From: Candidatus Poseidoniaceae archaeon
Lineage (GTDB): Archaea > Thermoplasmatota > Poseidoniia > Poseidoniales > Poseidoniaceae
Length of the DNA: 39,849 nt
NCBI GenBank assembly: GCA_028356125.1
Contig: JAOMTZ010000017.1
Coordinates: forward strand, 1 to 39,849
Direction of reading: 5' to 3'
The notes under the pieces were generated by a model. It was not told where the DNA came from, searched no databases, and saw nothing but the letters and a program-made list of their open reading frames with translations. This document shows positions 1-8,177 of this stretch, in pieces (positions within the stretch are counted from its first letter, which is position 1; each line of letters starts with the position of its first letter). The translations under genes and the position numbers were made by a program.

Positions 1-631
1 CGCCAGTGCTGTTACCACCAGTGCTGTTACTGTTATTTGAGCCACCTCCAGTTGTCCAATTTGCCCAGAATCCTGTTATGTCGGGGGATTGGTCTGCTGA
101 TAACAAAATAGTGTCGTTTACATTTCCGCTATTTGTGATGCCAATCGATAGATTCAACTCATCCCCTGGAGCCATTTGTACTAGTCCATTATCTCCTGCT
201 AAGTTTGCGTTAATAGCTGGCAAGTACATTGGTTGGACAGATAGCGTAACTTCTATCTCACTAGATACATTTGCATCCGGCTCATGAACAGTAATTATCA
301 GAATGCCAGAATCACTTGGAATAGCACTAGTTGCCAGTCTGATAGCAATGGTAGTCGTTGCTGAATAAGTTGGTATCACATTGCTAACATTTTCATCAGC
401 AGGTATTATTTCCCATACAGAATCAAATCCGGAAACAGCCACTGAGTATGTTTCGATAGATGATCCGTTATTGTGAATCGTCAGAGTAAGATTTGTCGCT
501 TCACCGGGCGACAAAATGACATGACTAGAATCGGTTGACAGGCCGATACTAGGGTGTGCACTGGCTAGGGGTACTAGCGGTGCGAGGGCCATGACCAAGA
601 CCAAAATGAGAGCATTCACACGATGCGACAT
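1..631 (-). CDS. Secreted surface protein, N-terminal part (cut by window edge)
   Basis: The 5' part of a gene that runs off the left edge; about 210 residues are visible from an ATG at 629-631 read leftward. It opens with a clear signal peptide: MSHR, a hydrophobic stretch, then an ASA-type cleavage site near residue 25. Two beta-sandwich-like segments follow, with SPGEATNLTLTIHNNG and APGDELNLSIGITNSGNVND. This pattern is typical of CARDB/NEW3-type Ig-like domains in archaeal and bacterial surface proteins. The visible end is a low-complexity linker of repeated Asn-Ser-Thr-Gly, from a short direct repeat at the very start of the window. Many NxS/T sequons suggest a glycosylated exported protein. 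Function is not recognisable. It lies downstream of metK on the same strand with 57 bp between them. Confidence 0.8.
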   Translation of the reverse strand, partial: MSHRVNALILVLVMALAPLVPLASAHPSIGLSTDSSHVILSPGEATNLTLTIHNNGSSIETYSVAVSGFDSVWEIIPADENVSNVIPTYSATTTIAIRLATSAIPSDSGILIITVHEPDANVSSEIEVTLSVQPMYLPAINANLAGDNGLVQMAPGDELNLSIGITNSGNVNDTILLSADQSPDITGFWANWTTGGGSNNSNSTGGNSTG

Positions 632-666
632 GATGTTTGCGACTATATGCTGACATTTCATCCAAT

Positions 667-681
667 CGGCCCTAAGGGCCG
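667..681. promoter_or_regulatory. Perfect GC-rich palindrome between metK and the surface gene
   Basis: CGGCCCTAAGGGCCG is a 7-bp perfect stem around a single A (or 6 bp with a TAA loop). It lies just past the metK stop and 36-50 bp upstream of the next start codon. It could be a hairpin in the 3' end of the metK mRNA, an operator for the downstream gene, or both. The structure is seen; its role is not known. Confidence 0.45.
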
Positions 682-688
682 GATAGAA

Positions 689-1918
689 TCAGTTCTGAAG
701 AGAATCTAACTTATCCTGGCTAAGAACTTCCCACGGGAATTCTCCATCAATGCCGGGAGTCCTACCAAAATGGCCTCCAGCAGCGGTGGATGAGTAAATT
801 GGACGCAATAAATCCAACGCTTTAGCAATAGATTTAGGGGTAAAATCGAACACTGAATTCACTCGCTTTGTTAAATCAGTGTCACTTAGAGTGGATGTAC
901 CAAAAGATTCAGCACGAACGCTAACAGGTTCAGCAACACCAATCACATATGCAAGCTGGATTTCACATTTTGATGCAAGCCCTGCTGCAACAACATGTTT
1001 GGCTGCCCACCTTGCAGCATATGCTGCCGATCTATCGACTTTGGACGGGTCCTTTCCAGAAAATGCGCCCCCACCATGGCGACCCATGCCTCCGTATGTG
1101 TCAACTATGATTTTCCTTCCAGTCAAGCCAGCATCGGCATAAGGACCACCTGGGTCCGCAAAGCGTCCAGTTCCATTTACTACGAGTCGATAACCATCTG
1201 CTAGTAATTCTTCAGGAATTGCATGTTCGACAACGTGTTTTTTAATTTCTTCAGTGATGTATTCTCTTTCTGCAACTTCATCATCACCAAAATCATTCTT
1301 CAAATTATCATCATGTTGGATTGCAATAACTACTGTATGGACCTTTGATGGTTTACCGTCGTGGTATTGTATGGTAACTTGGCTCTTGGCATCAGGTCTA
1401 GCCCATGGAAGAGTACCATCGTCTCTAGCGTTTGTCATTCTACGTGTTAGTCTTTGAGAAAGTGCGGCTGCAAGAGGGAAGTATCTACCTTCTAAGACAT
1501 CGTAATTCTCTGTCTCTGTACATGCGTAGCCAAACATTAATCCTTGGTCGCCAGCACCTTGCTCTGAATTGTTTACCCCTTGGCTAATATTCGCAGCCTG
1601 GGCAGTAATCTTGACAATTACTTCGCATCGACTCTCAGTTCTTGAATCAAATCCAATCGAATGTGAATCATAGCCTATGGCAGCAGCAGTTTTTCTTGCT
1701 ACGCTTTCGTAGTCAGGATGTTCACCAGATAGGGTGACTTCTCCGGCAAGGAGAATGATCCCCTTCTCGACTCCACCCTTTACGCTTGTCTCGACAGCAA
1801 CCCTTGCATTATAATCGATTGATAAACAGGCATCTACTATTGCGTCGCTTATCGCGTCACAAAGCTTGTCTGGATGGCCAATTGCCACACTTTCAGAAGT
1901 GAATAACTCATCAGCCAT
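689..1918 (-). CDS. metK: S-adenosylmethionine synthetase, bacterial type
   Basis: Makes S-adenosylmethionine from methionine and ATP in the cytoplasm. The 409-residue protein carries the signatures of the bacterial/eukaryotic family: ESVAIGHPDKLCDAISDAI near the N-terminus (ATP/Mg site), GAGDQGLMFGYA in the centre, GGGAFSGKDPSKVDRSAAY after it, and LLRPIYSSTAAGGHFGR near the C-terminus. Bacterial MetK is usually about 385 residues. The excess lies in a charged segment before VNGTGRF. Most archaea use a very different MAT family (PF01941), so a bacterial-type enzyme here suggests an old transfer. The ATG start at 1918 lies 25-30 bp from a TATA-like element, which would give a leaderless mRNA. 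It is divergent from aspS. Confidence 0.96.
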   Translation of the reverse strand: MADELFTSESVAIGHPDKLCDAISDAIVDACLSIDYNARVAVETSVKGGVEKGIILLAGEVTLSGEHPDYESVARKTAAAIGYDSHSIGFDSRTESRCEVIVKITAQAANISQGVNNSEQGAGDQGLMFGYACTETENYDVLEGRYFPLAAALSQRLTRRMTNARDDGTLPWARPDAKSQVTIQYHDGKPSKVHTVVIAIQHDDNLKNDFGDDEVAEREYITEEIKKHVVEHAIPEELLADGYRLVVNGTGRFADPGGPYADAGLTGRKIIVDTYGGMGRHGGGAFSGKDPSKVDRSAAYAARWAAKHVVAAGLASKCEIQLAYVIGVAEPVSVRAESFGTSTLSDTDLTKRVNSVFDFTPKSIAKALDLLRPIYSSTAAGGHFGRTPGIDGEFPWEVLSQDKLDSLQN

Positions 1919-1939
1919 GGATAAATGGCCCGGATTATC

Positions 1940-1952
1940 CTCTATAAAATCT
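1940..1952. promoter_or_regulatory. TATA-like element of the divergent metK/aspS promoter region
   Basis: The sequence CTCTATAAAATCT sits between the divergent starts of metK (1918) and aspS (2003). On the minus strand its TTTATAG core is about 25-30 bp from the metK start codon, as expected for a leaderless archaeal transcript. On the plus strand, TATAAAAT lies about 55 bp before the aspS ATG, which would leave a leader of about 30 nt. Position and composition support it; no transcription start is known. Confidence 0.4.
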
Positions 1953-2002
1953 ATGTTTTAAGCAGCGATGACTTCTTGTTGGAAAGTGTCACGCCCCTAA
2001 GC

Positions 2003-3412
2003 ATGGCGAGCGACACAGTTTGGCATCCGACCTCATTTCGAACTCATACTTTAGACCAAATTCAAACCGATGGTGAATCCTTAGTGGGTTCTGAAGTAAC
2101 CATTTGTGGATTCATGGAAGCAAATCGTGGGAAAGGGAAGATATGCTTTATGGACGTTCGCGATGGGACAGGGCGAGTACAAATTTTCCTTAAGCAAGGA
2201 GCGATTAGCGATGAGGAGTTGGAAATGGCCCAAGGACTATCTCGTGAATCTACAGTTCAGATCGTTGGAGAAGTTGCTCAGAAAAGGCCTCCAAAGGTTG
2301 CAGAAGGGGAACCGAATCCTCCACCTACATACGAAGTTGTGGCTTCGAAGTTTACTGTTCTAGCACAAGCGGCAACACCATTGCCACTGGGTGTTACTGA
2401 CACCGTTTCTATCGGATTAGATACTCGCCTAGACAACAGATTCCTAGATTTACGAAGAGCTCACGTCAATGCAATGTTCACTCTTAGGTCAAAGGTTCTT
2501 CAATATGGAAGGGACCATCTAATTACTGAAGGTTTCAAGGAGATCAACTCTCCAAAGATTATCGCATCAGCATCAGAAGGCGGAACCAATCTATTCCCTA
2601 TGATGTATTTCGACACACCAGCATTCCTTTCACAAAGCCCACAGTTGTACAAGCAACTTACAATTCTAGGTGGAATGGAGAGAGTTTTCGAAATAGGCCC
2701 TGCATTTAGGGCTGAAAACCATGATACATACCGTCATCTTAACGAATTCATATCCTTCGATATTGAAGGTGCATGGATGAACGATGACGACGTAATGTGT
2801 GTTCAAGAGAGAATGATTCACCATATTTGGAGTCAAGTTGCAGAACATGACCAAGACCAAATTGAAATTATCAATCAATACAGAGAAACCCAAGGTGATG
2901 AGGCAATTACAGTTGATGTACCAAGCCTTCCTTTCCCTCGAATCGAGTACTGTGATGCTATCAAGATGATTCAGGATGCAGGAGAAGACATTTCTTGGGG
3001 AGATGACATTGATTCATCTCACTGTGACATAATTGCAGCAAAGTATCCTGGTTTCCACTTCTTGCCTCGCTGGCCAATGGAAATGAAACCATTCTACATC
3101 CACCACATTCCTGGTGATGTTGGGGCTACTGGCGAGCAATTGTCTCGTGGATTTGACCTGAATTACGGTAGAGATGAAATGACTAGCGGAGGCCAAAGAG
3201 AACACAATGTCGATGTTCTAGAGCAGAATCTTCGCAACAAAGGATTAGATCCTGCTGATTTCGCTTTCTACACAGATGGTTTCCGTTACGGCGCCCCTCC
3301 GCACGCTGGCTGGGGACTTGGTGTGGCTCGCTTGTTGATGGTATTGACCGGTTCACGAAATGTTCGTGAAACAGTTCTATTCCCAAGAGATAGAAGCAGA
3401 GTTACTCCTTGA
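2003..3412 (+). CDS. aspS: Aspartyl-tRNA synthetase, archaeal/eukaryotic type
   Basis: Class IIb synthetase that charges tRNA-Asp; archaeal members are often non-discriminating and also charge tRNA-Asn. An N-terminal OB-fold (about residues 1-110) contains [20 protein letters not shown]. The catalytic core has [46 protein letters not shown], motif 2 ([20 protein letters not shown]) and motif 3 ([11 protein letters not shown]). The protein ends [11 protein letters not shown], as usual in the family. The reading frame is open further upstream to 1925. I chose the ATG at 2003 because the extra 26 residues look unrelated and the TATA-like element falls inside that stretch. The resulting 469 residues suit an archaeal AspRS. 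It is followed 25 bp later by the hydrolase gene. Confidence 0.95.
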   Translation: MASDTVWHPTSFRTHTLDQIQTDGESLVGSEVTICGFMEANRGKGKICFMDVRDGTGRVQIFLKQGAISDEELEMAQGLSRESTVQIVGEVAQKRPPKVAEGEPNPPPTYEVVASKFTVLAQAATPLPLGVTDTVSIGLDTRLDNRFLDLRRAHVNAMFTLRSKVLQYGRDHLITEGFKEINSPKIIASASEGGTNLFPMMYFDTPAFLSQSPQLYKQLTILGGMERVFEIGPAFRAENHDTYRHLNEFISFDIEGAWMNDDDVMCVQERMIHHIWSQVAEHDQDQIEIINQYRETQGDEAITVDVPSLPFPRIEYCDAIKMIQDAGEDISWGDDIDSSHCDIIAAKYPGFHFLPRWPMEMKPFYIHHIPGDVGATGEQLSRGFDLNYGRDEMTSGGQREHNVDVLEQNLRNKGLDPADFAFYTDGFRYGAPPHAGWGLGVARLLMVLTGSRNVRETVLFPRDRSRVTP

Positions 3413-3437
3413 GTTGGTGTTTTTGGCAGTAGATCGC

Positions 3438-4169
3438 ATGCAATGGGGTGCCGAAGATTGGCAGTTCGCTGACTTGTATATGCCAGATGAACCATCTCCT
3501 TACCAAAAGGACCAGGGAGTTCCATGTGTGATGCTAATTCACGGTGGCTTTTGGAAGACTGAATATACTCTGGAATTGATGGCACCAATCGCTGAAGACC
3601 TTGCTGAGCAAGGAATTGCGGCATGGAATATTGAATTCAAAGGATGGTCAGATGGGGATGAAGGTGTATGGGTTGACACATTGTCCGATGTTATGCGAGC
3701 ATGGGGTCAACTAGCTTTACTCCCTGGAATCGACATTGTTCGTTCTATGATAATGGGTCACTCTGCAGGCGGTCATCTCGCATTAATGATGGCTGCAGTT
3801 GCAGATCGAAAACCATGGTTGACAATTGCACAAGCACCACTAACAGATTTGGTTGCAGCGGACCATGCCAAATTATCCGATGATGGCGATGCCGTTCGCC
3901 GCTGGATAGGTTGCAAGCCTGAAGGCAATGAAGAGATATGGAGGCGAATAAATCCAATTGATAATCCTCCTCAAACCGCAGTTCTAGTCATGCATGGTAA
4001 GGGCGATACAGATGTCCCATGGACACAATCCGAATCTTATGCTAGGGCGATGGATGCTAAGGGTATAGAAATTCAAAAACTATGGTTGCCAGGTGACCAT
4101 TTTTCAATCATCGATGTTGCTAGTGATGATTGGTTAGCACAAGTCGAAACAATACGTGACTGGCTGTGA
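3438..4169 (+). CDS. Alpha/beta hydrolase, kynurenine-formamidase (AFMID)-like
   Basis: A 243-residue alpha/beta hydrolase. The oxyanion-hole motif HGGFW is at residues 35-39. The nucleophile elbow GHSAGGHL has Ser109. The acid is probably Asp192 in GKGDTDVPW, and the general base is His221 in PGDHFSI. HGG[FY]W followed by GHSAGxHL is the pattern of the AFMID/esterase-lipase branch, which includes kynurenine formamidase (N-formylkynurenine to kynurenine plus formate). Motifs alone cannot separate formamidase from a general carboxylesterase. The genes for 2-aminophenol-type ring cleavage nearby favour an amide or formamide substrate in aromatic amine catabolism. The frame is open upstream into aspS; the ATG at 3438 is used because it begins just before the conserved region. 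Its stop overlaps or lies just before the SDR start. Confidence 0.85.
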   Translation: MQWGAEDWQFADLYMPDEPSPYQKDQGVPCVMLIHGGFWKTEYTLELMAPIAEDLAEQGIAAWNIEFKGWSDGDEGVWVDTLSDVMRAWGQLALLPGIDIVRSMIMGHSAGGHLALMMAAVADRKPWLTIAQAPLTDLVAADHAKLSDDGDAVRRWIGCKPEGNEEIWRRINPIDNPPQTAVLVMHGKGDTDVPWTQSESYARAMDAKGIEIQKLWLPGDHFSIIDVASDDWLAQVETIRDWL

Positions 4170-4201
4170 AGGTTCAATACCATGCGCCTTGTGGCGTTGG
4201 T

Positions 4202-4987
4202 ATGGACTGGCTAGGAGACGACTACCCTTTCTCAACAACAGCATTGTCTGGTAAGCACGCAATCGTGTGTGGGGCATCAAAAGGAATCGGTGCTGCTACT
4301 GCACAAATGTTAGCGAAAGCAGGAGCTAAAATCACCGCTGTTAGCAGAAACCCCCATGAGTTAATCGCCACACTTTCTGGCTCTGGACACACCGCTGTAA
4401 GCCTTGATTTGGAAGACCAAGGCTCAATTGGCAAATTTATTTCTTCAATTGAAGAATGCCACATTCTAGTCAACAATGCAGCAGGTCCGCCAGGCGGCCC
4501 TCTGTTGGCAAATAACATCGAAGATTTCGAGGCTCCTTTCAAGCGCCACTTACACGCTGCACATTCTCTTGTGAAAGGAATTGTTCCCAAGATGGAAGCA
4601 GCAGGAACCGGTAGGATCGTGAACGTAATTTCTACATCGGTGAGGGAGCCGATTCCAAATATCGGCTTGTCCAATACTCTACGAGGTGCTATGGCATCAT
4701 GGTCAAAATCACTTTCCAGTGAATTACCATCTTGTATTACAATCAATAACGTGTTACCTGGTTTCACAGATACTGACAGACTAGGTTCATTAGCATCCTC
4801 AATAAACCAGAGAACTGGAAAAAGTATCGAAGATGTTCATTCTGGTTGGATGTCTCAAGTTCCAATTGGCCGACTCATAGACCCCCTTGAAACAGGTGCT
4901 GCAATTGCATATCTTTGTATGCCAATCGCAGGAGGCATCAGAGGCGTATCTCTTGCTGTCGACGGTGGAAGAATGCGTTCTATCTGA
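4202..4987 (+). CDS. Short-chain dehydrogenase/reductase with atypical active site
   Basis: A 261-residue Rossmann-fold SDR. The nucleotide motif is GASKGIG, NNAAG follows strand beta4, and the C-terminus GVSLAVDGG is typical. Where a normal SDR has Ser...YxxxK, this one has STSVR then GLSNTLRGA, so Tyr is replaced by Ser/Asn and Lys by Arg. The replacement is characteristic of a FabG-like subgroup (SN-x-x-R, followed by NNVLPGFTDTDRL), so it is not a sequencing error. Catalysis in that subgroup is unclear. A GTG at 4166 overlaps the hydrolase stop (GTGA) and would add 12 residues. I prefer the ATG at 4202, which already leaves 18 residues before the glycine motif. Substrate is unknown. Confidence 0.87.
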   Translation: MDWLGDDYPFSTTALSGKHAIVCGASKGIGAATAQMLAKAGAKITAVSRNPHELIATLSGSGHTAVSLDLEDQGSIGKFISSIEECHILVNNAAGPPGGPLLANNIEDFEAPFKRHLHAAHSLVKGIVPKMEAAGTGRIVNVISTSVREPIPNIGLSNTLRGAMASWSKSLSSELPSCITINNVLPGFTDTDRLGSLASSINQRTGKSIEDVHSGWMSQVPIGRLIDPLETGAAIAYLCMPIAGGIRGVSLAVDGGRMRSI

Positions 4988-4996
4988 GGTGATATC

Positions 4997-5794
4997 ATGC
5001 CTGAAATGAGTCAGACACAAGCTGAAGAAGTTCTAGAGATGTTCGCTGAAGGCGAAGGACTCGAAGCCGTAAACACCAGTCTTGCACTACATCTTGTAGA
5101 CTTGGCCAGAGAGTTGGGGCGTGATGCACTGGTTGCTAGATTGTTAGACCACGCAGCTAAAGTTTCAGTAAACCCCGAAGACCAAGGGTGGTGTCAATTC
5201 GAGTTATTGAAACACAATGGCGCTAGCAAGGATGAACTAATTGGTTTAGGAATGGCTTCGGAAAGTGAAGGCTTACCAGGTTTGGCAGCAGGTGTTTTTC
5301 ATCACGTGGCATTAATGTCTCTAGGAAGTGATGATGCAGGTGTCTTCGCTAATCGCTCAATGCGCCTTCGTGAAGAAGCAGATGATGTCGAAGGGATGAT
5401 TTACGGCCATGCATTATTGGCTCACATTGCTAAAGATGAGGGTGATTTCGAAAGAAGTCAGTTACATCTTCAAAAGCGTTTAGACATTATTCCAGAAGGT
5501 GAGAAATTCGAGAAGATGGAAGCCCTTGCAGATCTTGCACATTCACACGCCACGCTCGGCGAACTGGAGCAAGCACAAACTTTGCTAATCGAGTCTCTAG
5601 TTTTGGCTACTGAATTACAGGAGTTATCTGGTATCTTAGTGGCAAAGTGGGGATTGGCAGATTTAGCGGAAATTTCCGAGCAGCCTGACGAAGCCATGGT
5701 CCAATTATCAGACATTATGACTTCCTTTATGGATGCCGGAGAACCAGTTCCTGAGCCCGTTAGAGAAAGAATCTCAAAATTGACTTCTGAATAG
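4997..5794 (+). CDS. TPR-like alpha-solenoid protein
   Basis: A 265-residue soluble protein that is almost entirely helical, with no signal peptide or membrane segment. Repeated helix-turn-helix units are visible, with small residues at A/G positions, for example AHIAKDEGDFERSQLHLQKR, LAHSHATLGELEQAQTLLIE and WGLADLAEISEQPDEAMVQL, matching degenerate tetratricopeptide repeats from about residue 130 on. The start is supported by GGTGAT seven bases before the ATG and by the short 9-bp gap to the SDR stop. Such proteins are usually scaffolds. Its place inside the catabolic run suggests it may assemble neighbouring enzymes, but nothing in the sequence names a partner. Confidence 0.8.
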   Translation: MPEMSQTQAEEVLEMFAEGEGLEAVNTSLALHLVDLARELGRDALVARLLDHAAKVSVNPEDQGWCQFELLKHNGASKDELIGLGMASESEGLPGLAAGVFHHVALMSLGSDDAGVFANRSMRLREEADDVEGMIYGHALLAHIAKDEGDFERSQLHLQKRLDIIPEGEKFEKMEALADLAHSHATLGELEQAQTLLIESLVLATELQELSGILVAKWGLADLAEISEQPDEAMVQLSDIMTSFMDAGEPVPEPVRERISKLTSE

Positions 5795-5813
5795 TGATGT
5801 TGATACATAGAGC

Positions 5814-5834
5814 CCCTCTCCCTTAGGGAGAGGG
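5814..5834 (+). promoter_or_regulatory. Strong hairpin covering the ribosome-binding region of the luciferase-like gene
   Basis: CCCTCTCCC-TTA-GGGAGAGGG is a perfect 9-bp stem with a 3-nt loop, ending five bases before the ATG at 5840. The only purine-rich Shine-Dalgarno-like sequence for that gene (GGGAGAGGG) is the 3' arm of the stem. In RNA it would therefore be buried. It could limit translation or separate expression of the genes before and after it. Archaeal termination depends on U-runs, and none follows, so an intrinsic terminator is less likely. Confidence 0.5.
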
Positions 5835-5839
5835 ATTAC

Positions 5840-7057
5840 ATGGAGTATGACATATTCTTCTCGATATCACAAACTCCTGACCATAATGGGTTCACTCCAA
5901 GTGAATCTGAAATGTTCTCAAATTACTATTCGCAATTGGAAGCAGCAGACCGTTTAGGGTTCGGTGTGGCTTGGATTGCACAAGCCCATTTATCGACTCA
6001 AACCCAGCAGTCTAACTCAAAACCAGTTGTACCTCATTGGAAAGGTGAAGTTGGACTGTGCACGGACTTTTGTCAATTGGCCCTAGAATCATTCCGAAGA
6101 ACCAAAAATATCGATGTTGGCTCGGCCGTGGTTAGCATTTTAGCAAGTGGTGGCCCAATTGCTCAGGCTGAAAGAGTTGCAAATACTGTACAGTTCCTCT
6201 CTCATATGGACTCTGAGCGTAAATTGCACGTAGGATTCAGTGCCGGTCGCTTTGAATTCATGGCTAGACCATATGGAATCGTTCCTCGAAACGAAGTAGA
6301 AGAAGCAGCATGGCCCGCACTACGCGGGCAGATATTCATGGAAGCGAGTGAGATTTTCTTGCGATTGTTGCGCGGTGATACAATTCATTCCGAAGAGATT
6401 AGACAAACAATCCTTACACGCAGCAACTTCCGAAGTGATGAAGACTGGGAGAGAGTGCAAAATGCAACTGGCAGTTCAGAATCCCCAGAACGCGTTGAAA
6501 TTGGTCGAAGATATAATTTCGAAGAGATATCAATCGTTCCTAAAGATTGGCCGAGAAGTCAGTTAGAGTTAGTGGCCGGAACTCATGACCCTAAAGCTCA
6601 AGAATTTGTTAACAAGTTCATGCCAGTAAAGGTCTTCAACCTATCAATAACCTCTCCTGAAATAATCGATTCTACACATCAAAGAATGTCTGAACTCTTC
6701 CATCCCAATGGCGGGCAGTGGCAGAGAAGAGATATGCCTCGTACAACATTTGTATTCCTTAATTCAGAACCAGGTCTAACCCCTGAACAACAATCAAATG
6801 CAGCACATGAAGAAGCACGCTTAGCATTAGGTGAATATTGGAAGGCCCTTGAAGGAACCCTTGATCCCTCAAAGGTAGAGAAGGCTGCAGATAATGCATT
6901 AATTGGAAATGCTAGTGAAGTCGCAGAGCAAGTTAAGGAAAGGTTCCATCCTGATGACCGCTTGATGTGCTGGTTTGATTTCTTCAACCATGATAGCGAG
7001 CGCGTGATTCGGAATATGGAAGCATGGTGGGAAGAAGTAGTACCTCTTTTGGAGTGA
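5840..7057 (+). CDS. Luciferase-like flavin-dependent monooxygenase (LLM family)
   Basis: A 405-residue bacterial-luciferase-like TIM barrel using FMNH2 or F420. Characteristic segments are the N-terminal strand YDIFFSISQ, AADRLGFGVAWIAQAH (the xxWxAEHH-like motif), DVGSAVVSILASGGPIAQAE, and KLHVGFSAGRFEF, equivalent to the G.G....E region. A long insertion of about 60 residues between the two halves (roughly residues 190-240) is charged and may cap the active site. Family members oxidise aldehydes, alkanes, amines or aromatic compounds. In this setting a hydroxylation or amine-oxidation step is plausible, but the substrate cannot be read from the sequence. A hairpin precedes its start and the asparaginase-like gene follows after 4 bp. 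Confidence 0.85.
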   Translation: MEYDIFFSISQTPDHNGFTPSESEMFSNYYSQLEAADRLGFGVAWIAQAHLSTQTQQSNSKPVVPHWKGEVGLCTDFCQLALESFRRTKNIDVGSAVVSILASGGPIAQAERVANTVQFLSHMDSERKLHVGFSAGRFEFMARPYGIVPRNEVEEAAWPALRGQIFMEASEIFLRLLRGDTIHSEEIRQTILTRSNFRSDEDWERVQNATGSSESPERVEIGRRYNFEEISIVPKDWPRSQLELVAGTHDPKAQEFVNKFMPVKVFNLSITSPEIIDSTHQRMSELFHPNGGQWQRRDMPRTTFVFLNSEPGLTPEQQSNAAHEEARLALGEYWKALEGTLDPSKVEKAADNALIGNASEVAEQVKERFHPDDRLMCWFDFFNHDSERVIRNMEAWWEEVVPLLE

Positions 7058-7061
7058 TTAG

Positions 7062-8177
7062 ATGGATCTAAGGCACGACAAAAACTCAGCAGTTTCACCT
7101 GGAAAGCCAGGCTCTGCGATCTATCCCAAATCTCCACTCGGGGAAGATGTCGATGGGATTCCAACAGGAAGGGATGTCGAATGGGAGCCTCTAGTTGATT
7201 ATCGCCGTAATGGAGTTACTGAAACTACTATTCACGGTGCTGTTGCTTGGAGTCACGGTGATGAAGTAATACATTCATTCGGTGGGAATGTTCTTTGTTA
7301 TGGTCGATCAATGATGAAACCATTCATGCTCAAAGCATTCACAGAAGAGTTAGAGAATCACACATGGGAGCAAAAAGCGATTGCTGTCGCAAGTCACAAT
7401 GGTGATACTGAGCATGTAGCAGCTGCCCAATCTTTGCTTTCCGAGGCAGAATGGCCGCTTATGCTTACACCAGTAGATGTTCCACTAATCCAATTTGGAA
7501 GGCAGGTTAGGCGCCCAAGACGTTGGTACCACACATGTAGTGGAGAGCATGCTGCAATATTAGCCGGCTGTCGAGCAAAAGGATGGAATCGTGCGGGTTA
7601 TACTCTGCCTAATCACGAAGTATTCCATGCTTACATGGAGCAAATAAGAAAATATCTCGGGAAAGATTGGAGTCCTCTAAGAATCGCAAAAGATGGCTGT
7701 GGCCTACCAACTGTGTCAAACACAGTTGCTGAATTAGCGCAGATTTACGCAGGGTTAGTTCGCGACAAGGATTCCGATTGGATTTGGGAAGCGATGTGCA
7801 AATTTCCTGATTTAGTGGGTGGATTCAACCGACTGGACTCTACAATTCTGAAAATAGGAGGTGGCAAAGTGATAGCCAAAGAGGGTGCAGATGGATTGCT
7901 TGGAATGGCAATTGAGCACCCTGATTACCCTAAGGGGTTGGGTGTTGTGATCAAGATAGCACATGGTTGGAATTCACAAGCAACTTGGTATATTGCAAGA
8001 GCAATTCTTGGATGTTTAGGAATCGAGTTACGAAACCCATACCCCCTGCATCGGCAAAAAGCATTCATCGTTTCAGGAATAGTTCCTGACCACCTGCACG
8101 AAGTTTTGGAGACTATTCCTACATGGGATGAATGGGATCCAGATCAAGATAGATGGCACTATGAGGTGGACCTATGA
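7062..8177 (+). CDS. L-asparaginase II-like amidohydrolase
   Basis: A 371-residue protein of the asparaginase II family (PF06089 type; bacterial members are thermolabile asparaginases unrelated to AnsA/B). Visible family blocks are YGRSMMKPFMLKA (RS..KP), HTCSGEHAAILAGC (usually CSGKHAGML), KDGCGLPTVSNTVAELAQ and GGGKVIAKEGADGLLGMAI. The Lys in CSGKH is Glu here (CSGEH), which may mean a changed substrate. The unusually long N-terminal part of about 45 residues is rich in Pro, Gly and Asp. Enzymes of this family release ammonia from an amide. In this cluster an amidated or amino-containing aromatic intermediate is possible. It overlaps the next gene by 4 bp (ATGA), indicating translational coupling with the semialdehyde dehydrogenase. 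Confidence 0.83.
   Translation: MDLRHDKNSAVSPGKPGSAIYPKSPLGEDVDGIPTGRDVEWEPLVDYRRNGVTETTIHGAVAWSHGDEVIHSFGGNVLCYGRSMMKPFMLKAFTEELENHTWEQKAIAVASHNGDTEHVAAAQSLLSEAEWPLMLTPVDVPLIQFGRQVRRPRRWYHTCSGEHAAILAGCRAKGWNRAGYTLPNHEVFHAYMEQIRKYLGKDWSPLRIAKDGCGLPTVSNTVAELAQIYAGLVRDKDSDWIWEAMCKFPDLVGGFNRLDSTILKIGGGKVIAKEGADGLLGMAIEHPDYPKGLGVVIKIAHGWNSQATWYIARAILGCLGIELRNPYPLHRQKAFIVSGIVPDHLHEVLETIPTWDEWDPDQDRWHYEVDL

Noticed and set aside
1925-2002. 26-residue N-terminal extension of aspS
   Set aside because: It runs over the TATA-like element and has no likeness to AspRS N-termini; the ATG at 2003 is sufficient.
4222-4767. 181-residue minus-strand frame within the SDR gene
   Set aside because: Antisense shadow of an unambiguous SDR coding region; no family pattern and no ribosome site.
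7931-7939. A further CCCTAAGGG string resembling the intergenic palindromes
   Set aside because: It lies inside the asparaginase-like coding sequence and its arms do not extend, so it is expected by chance.
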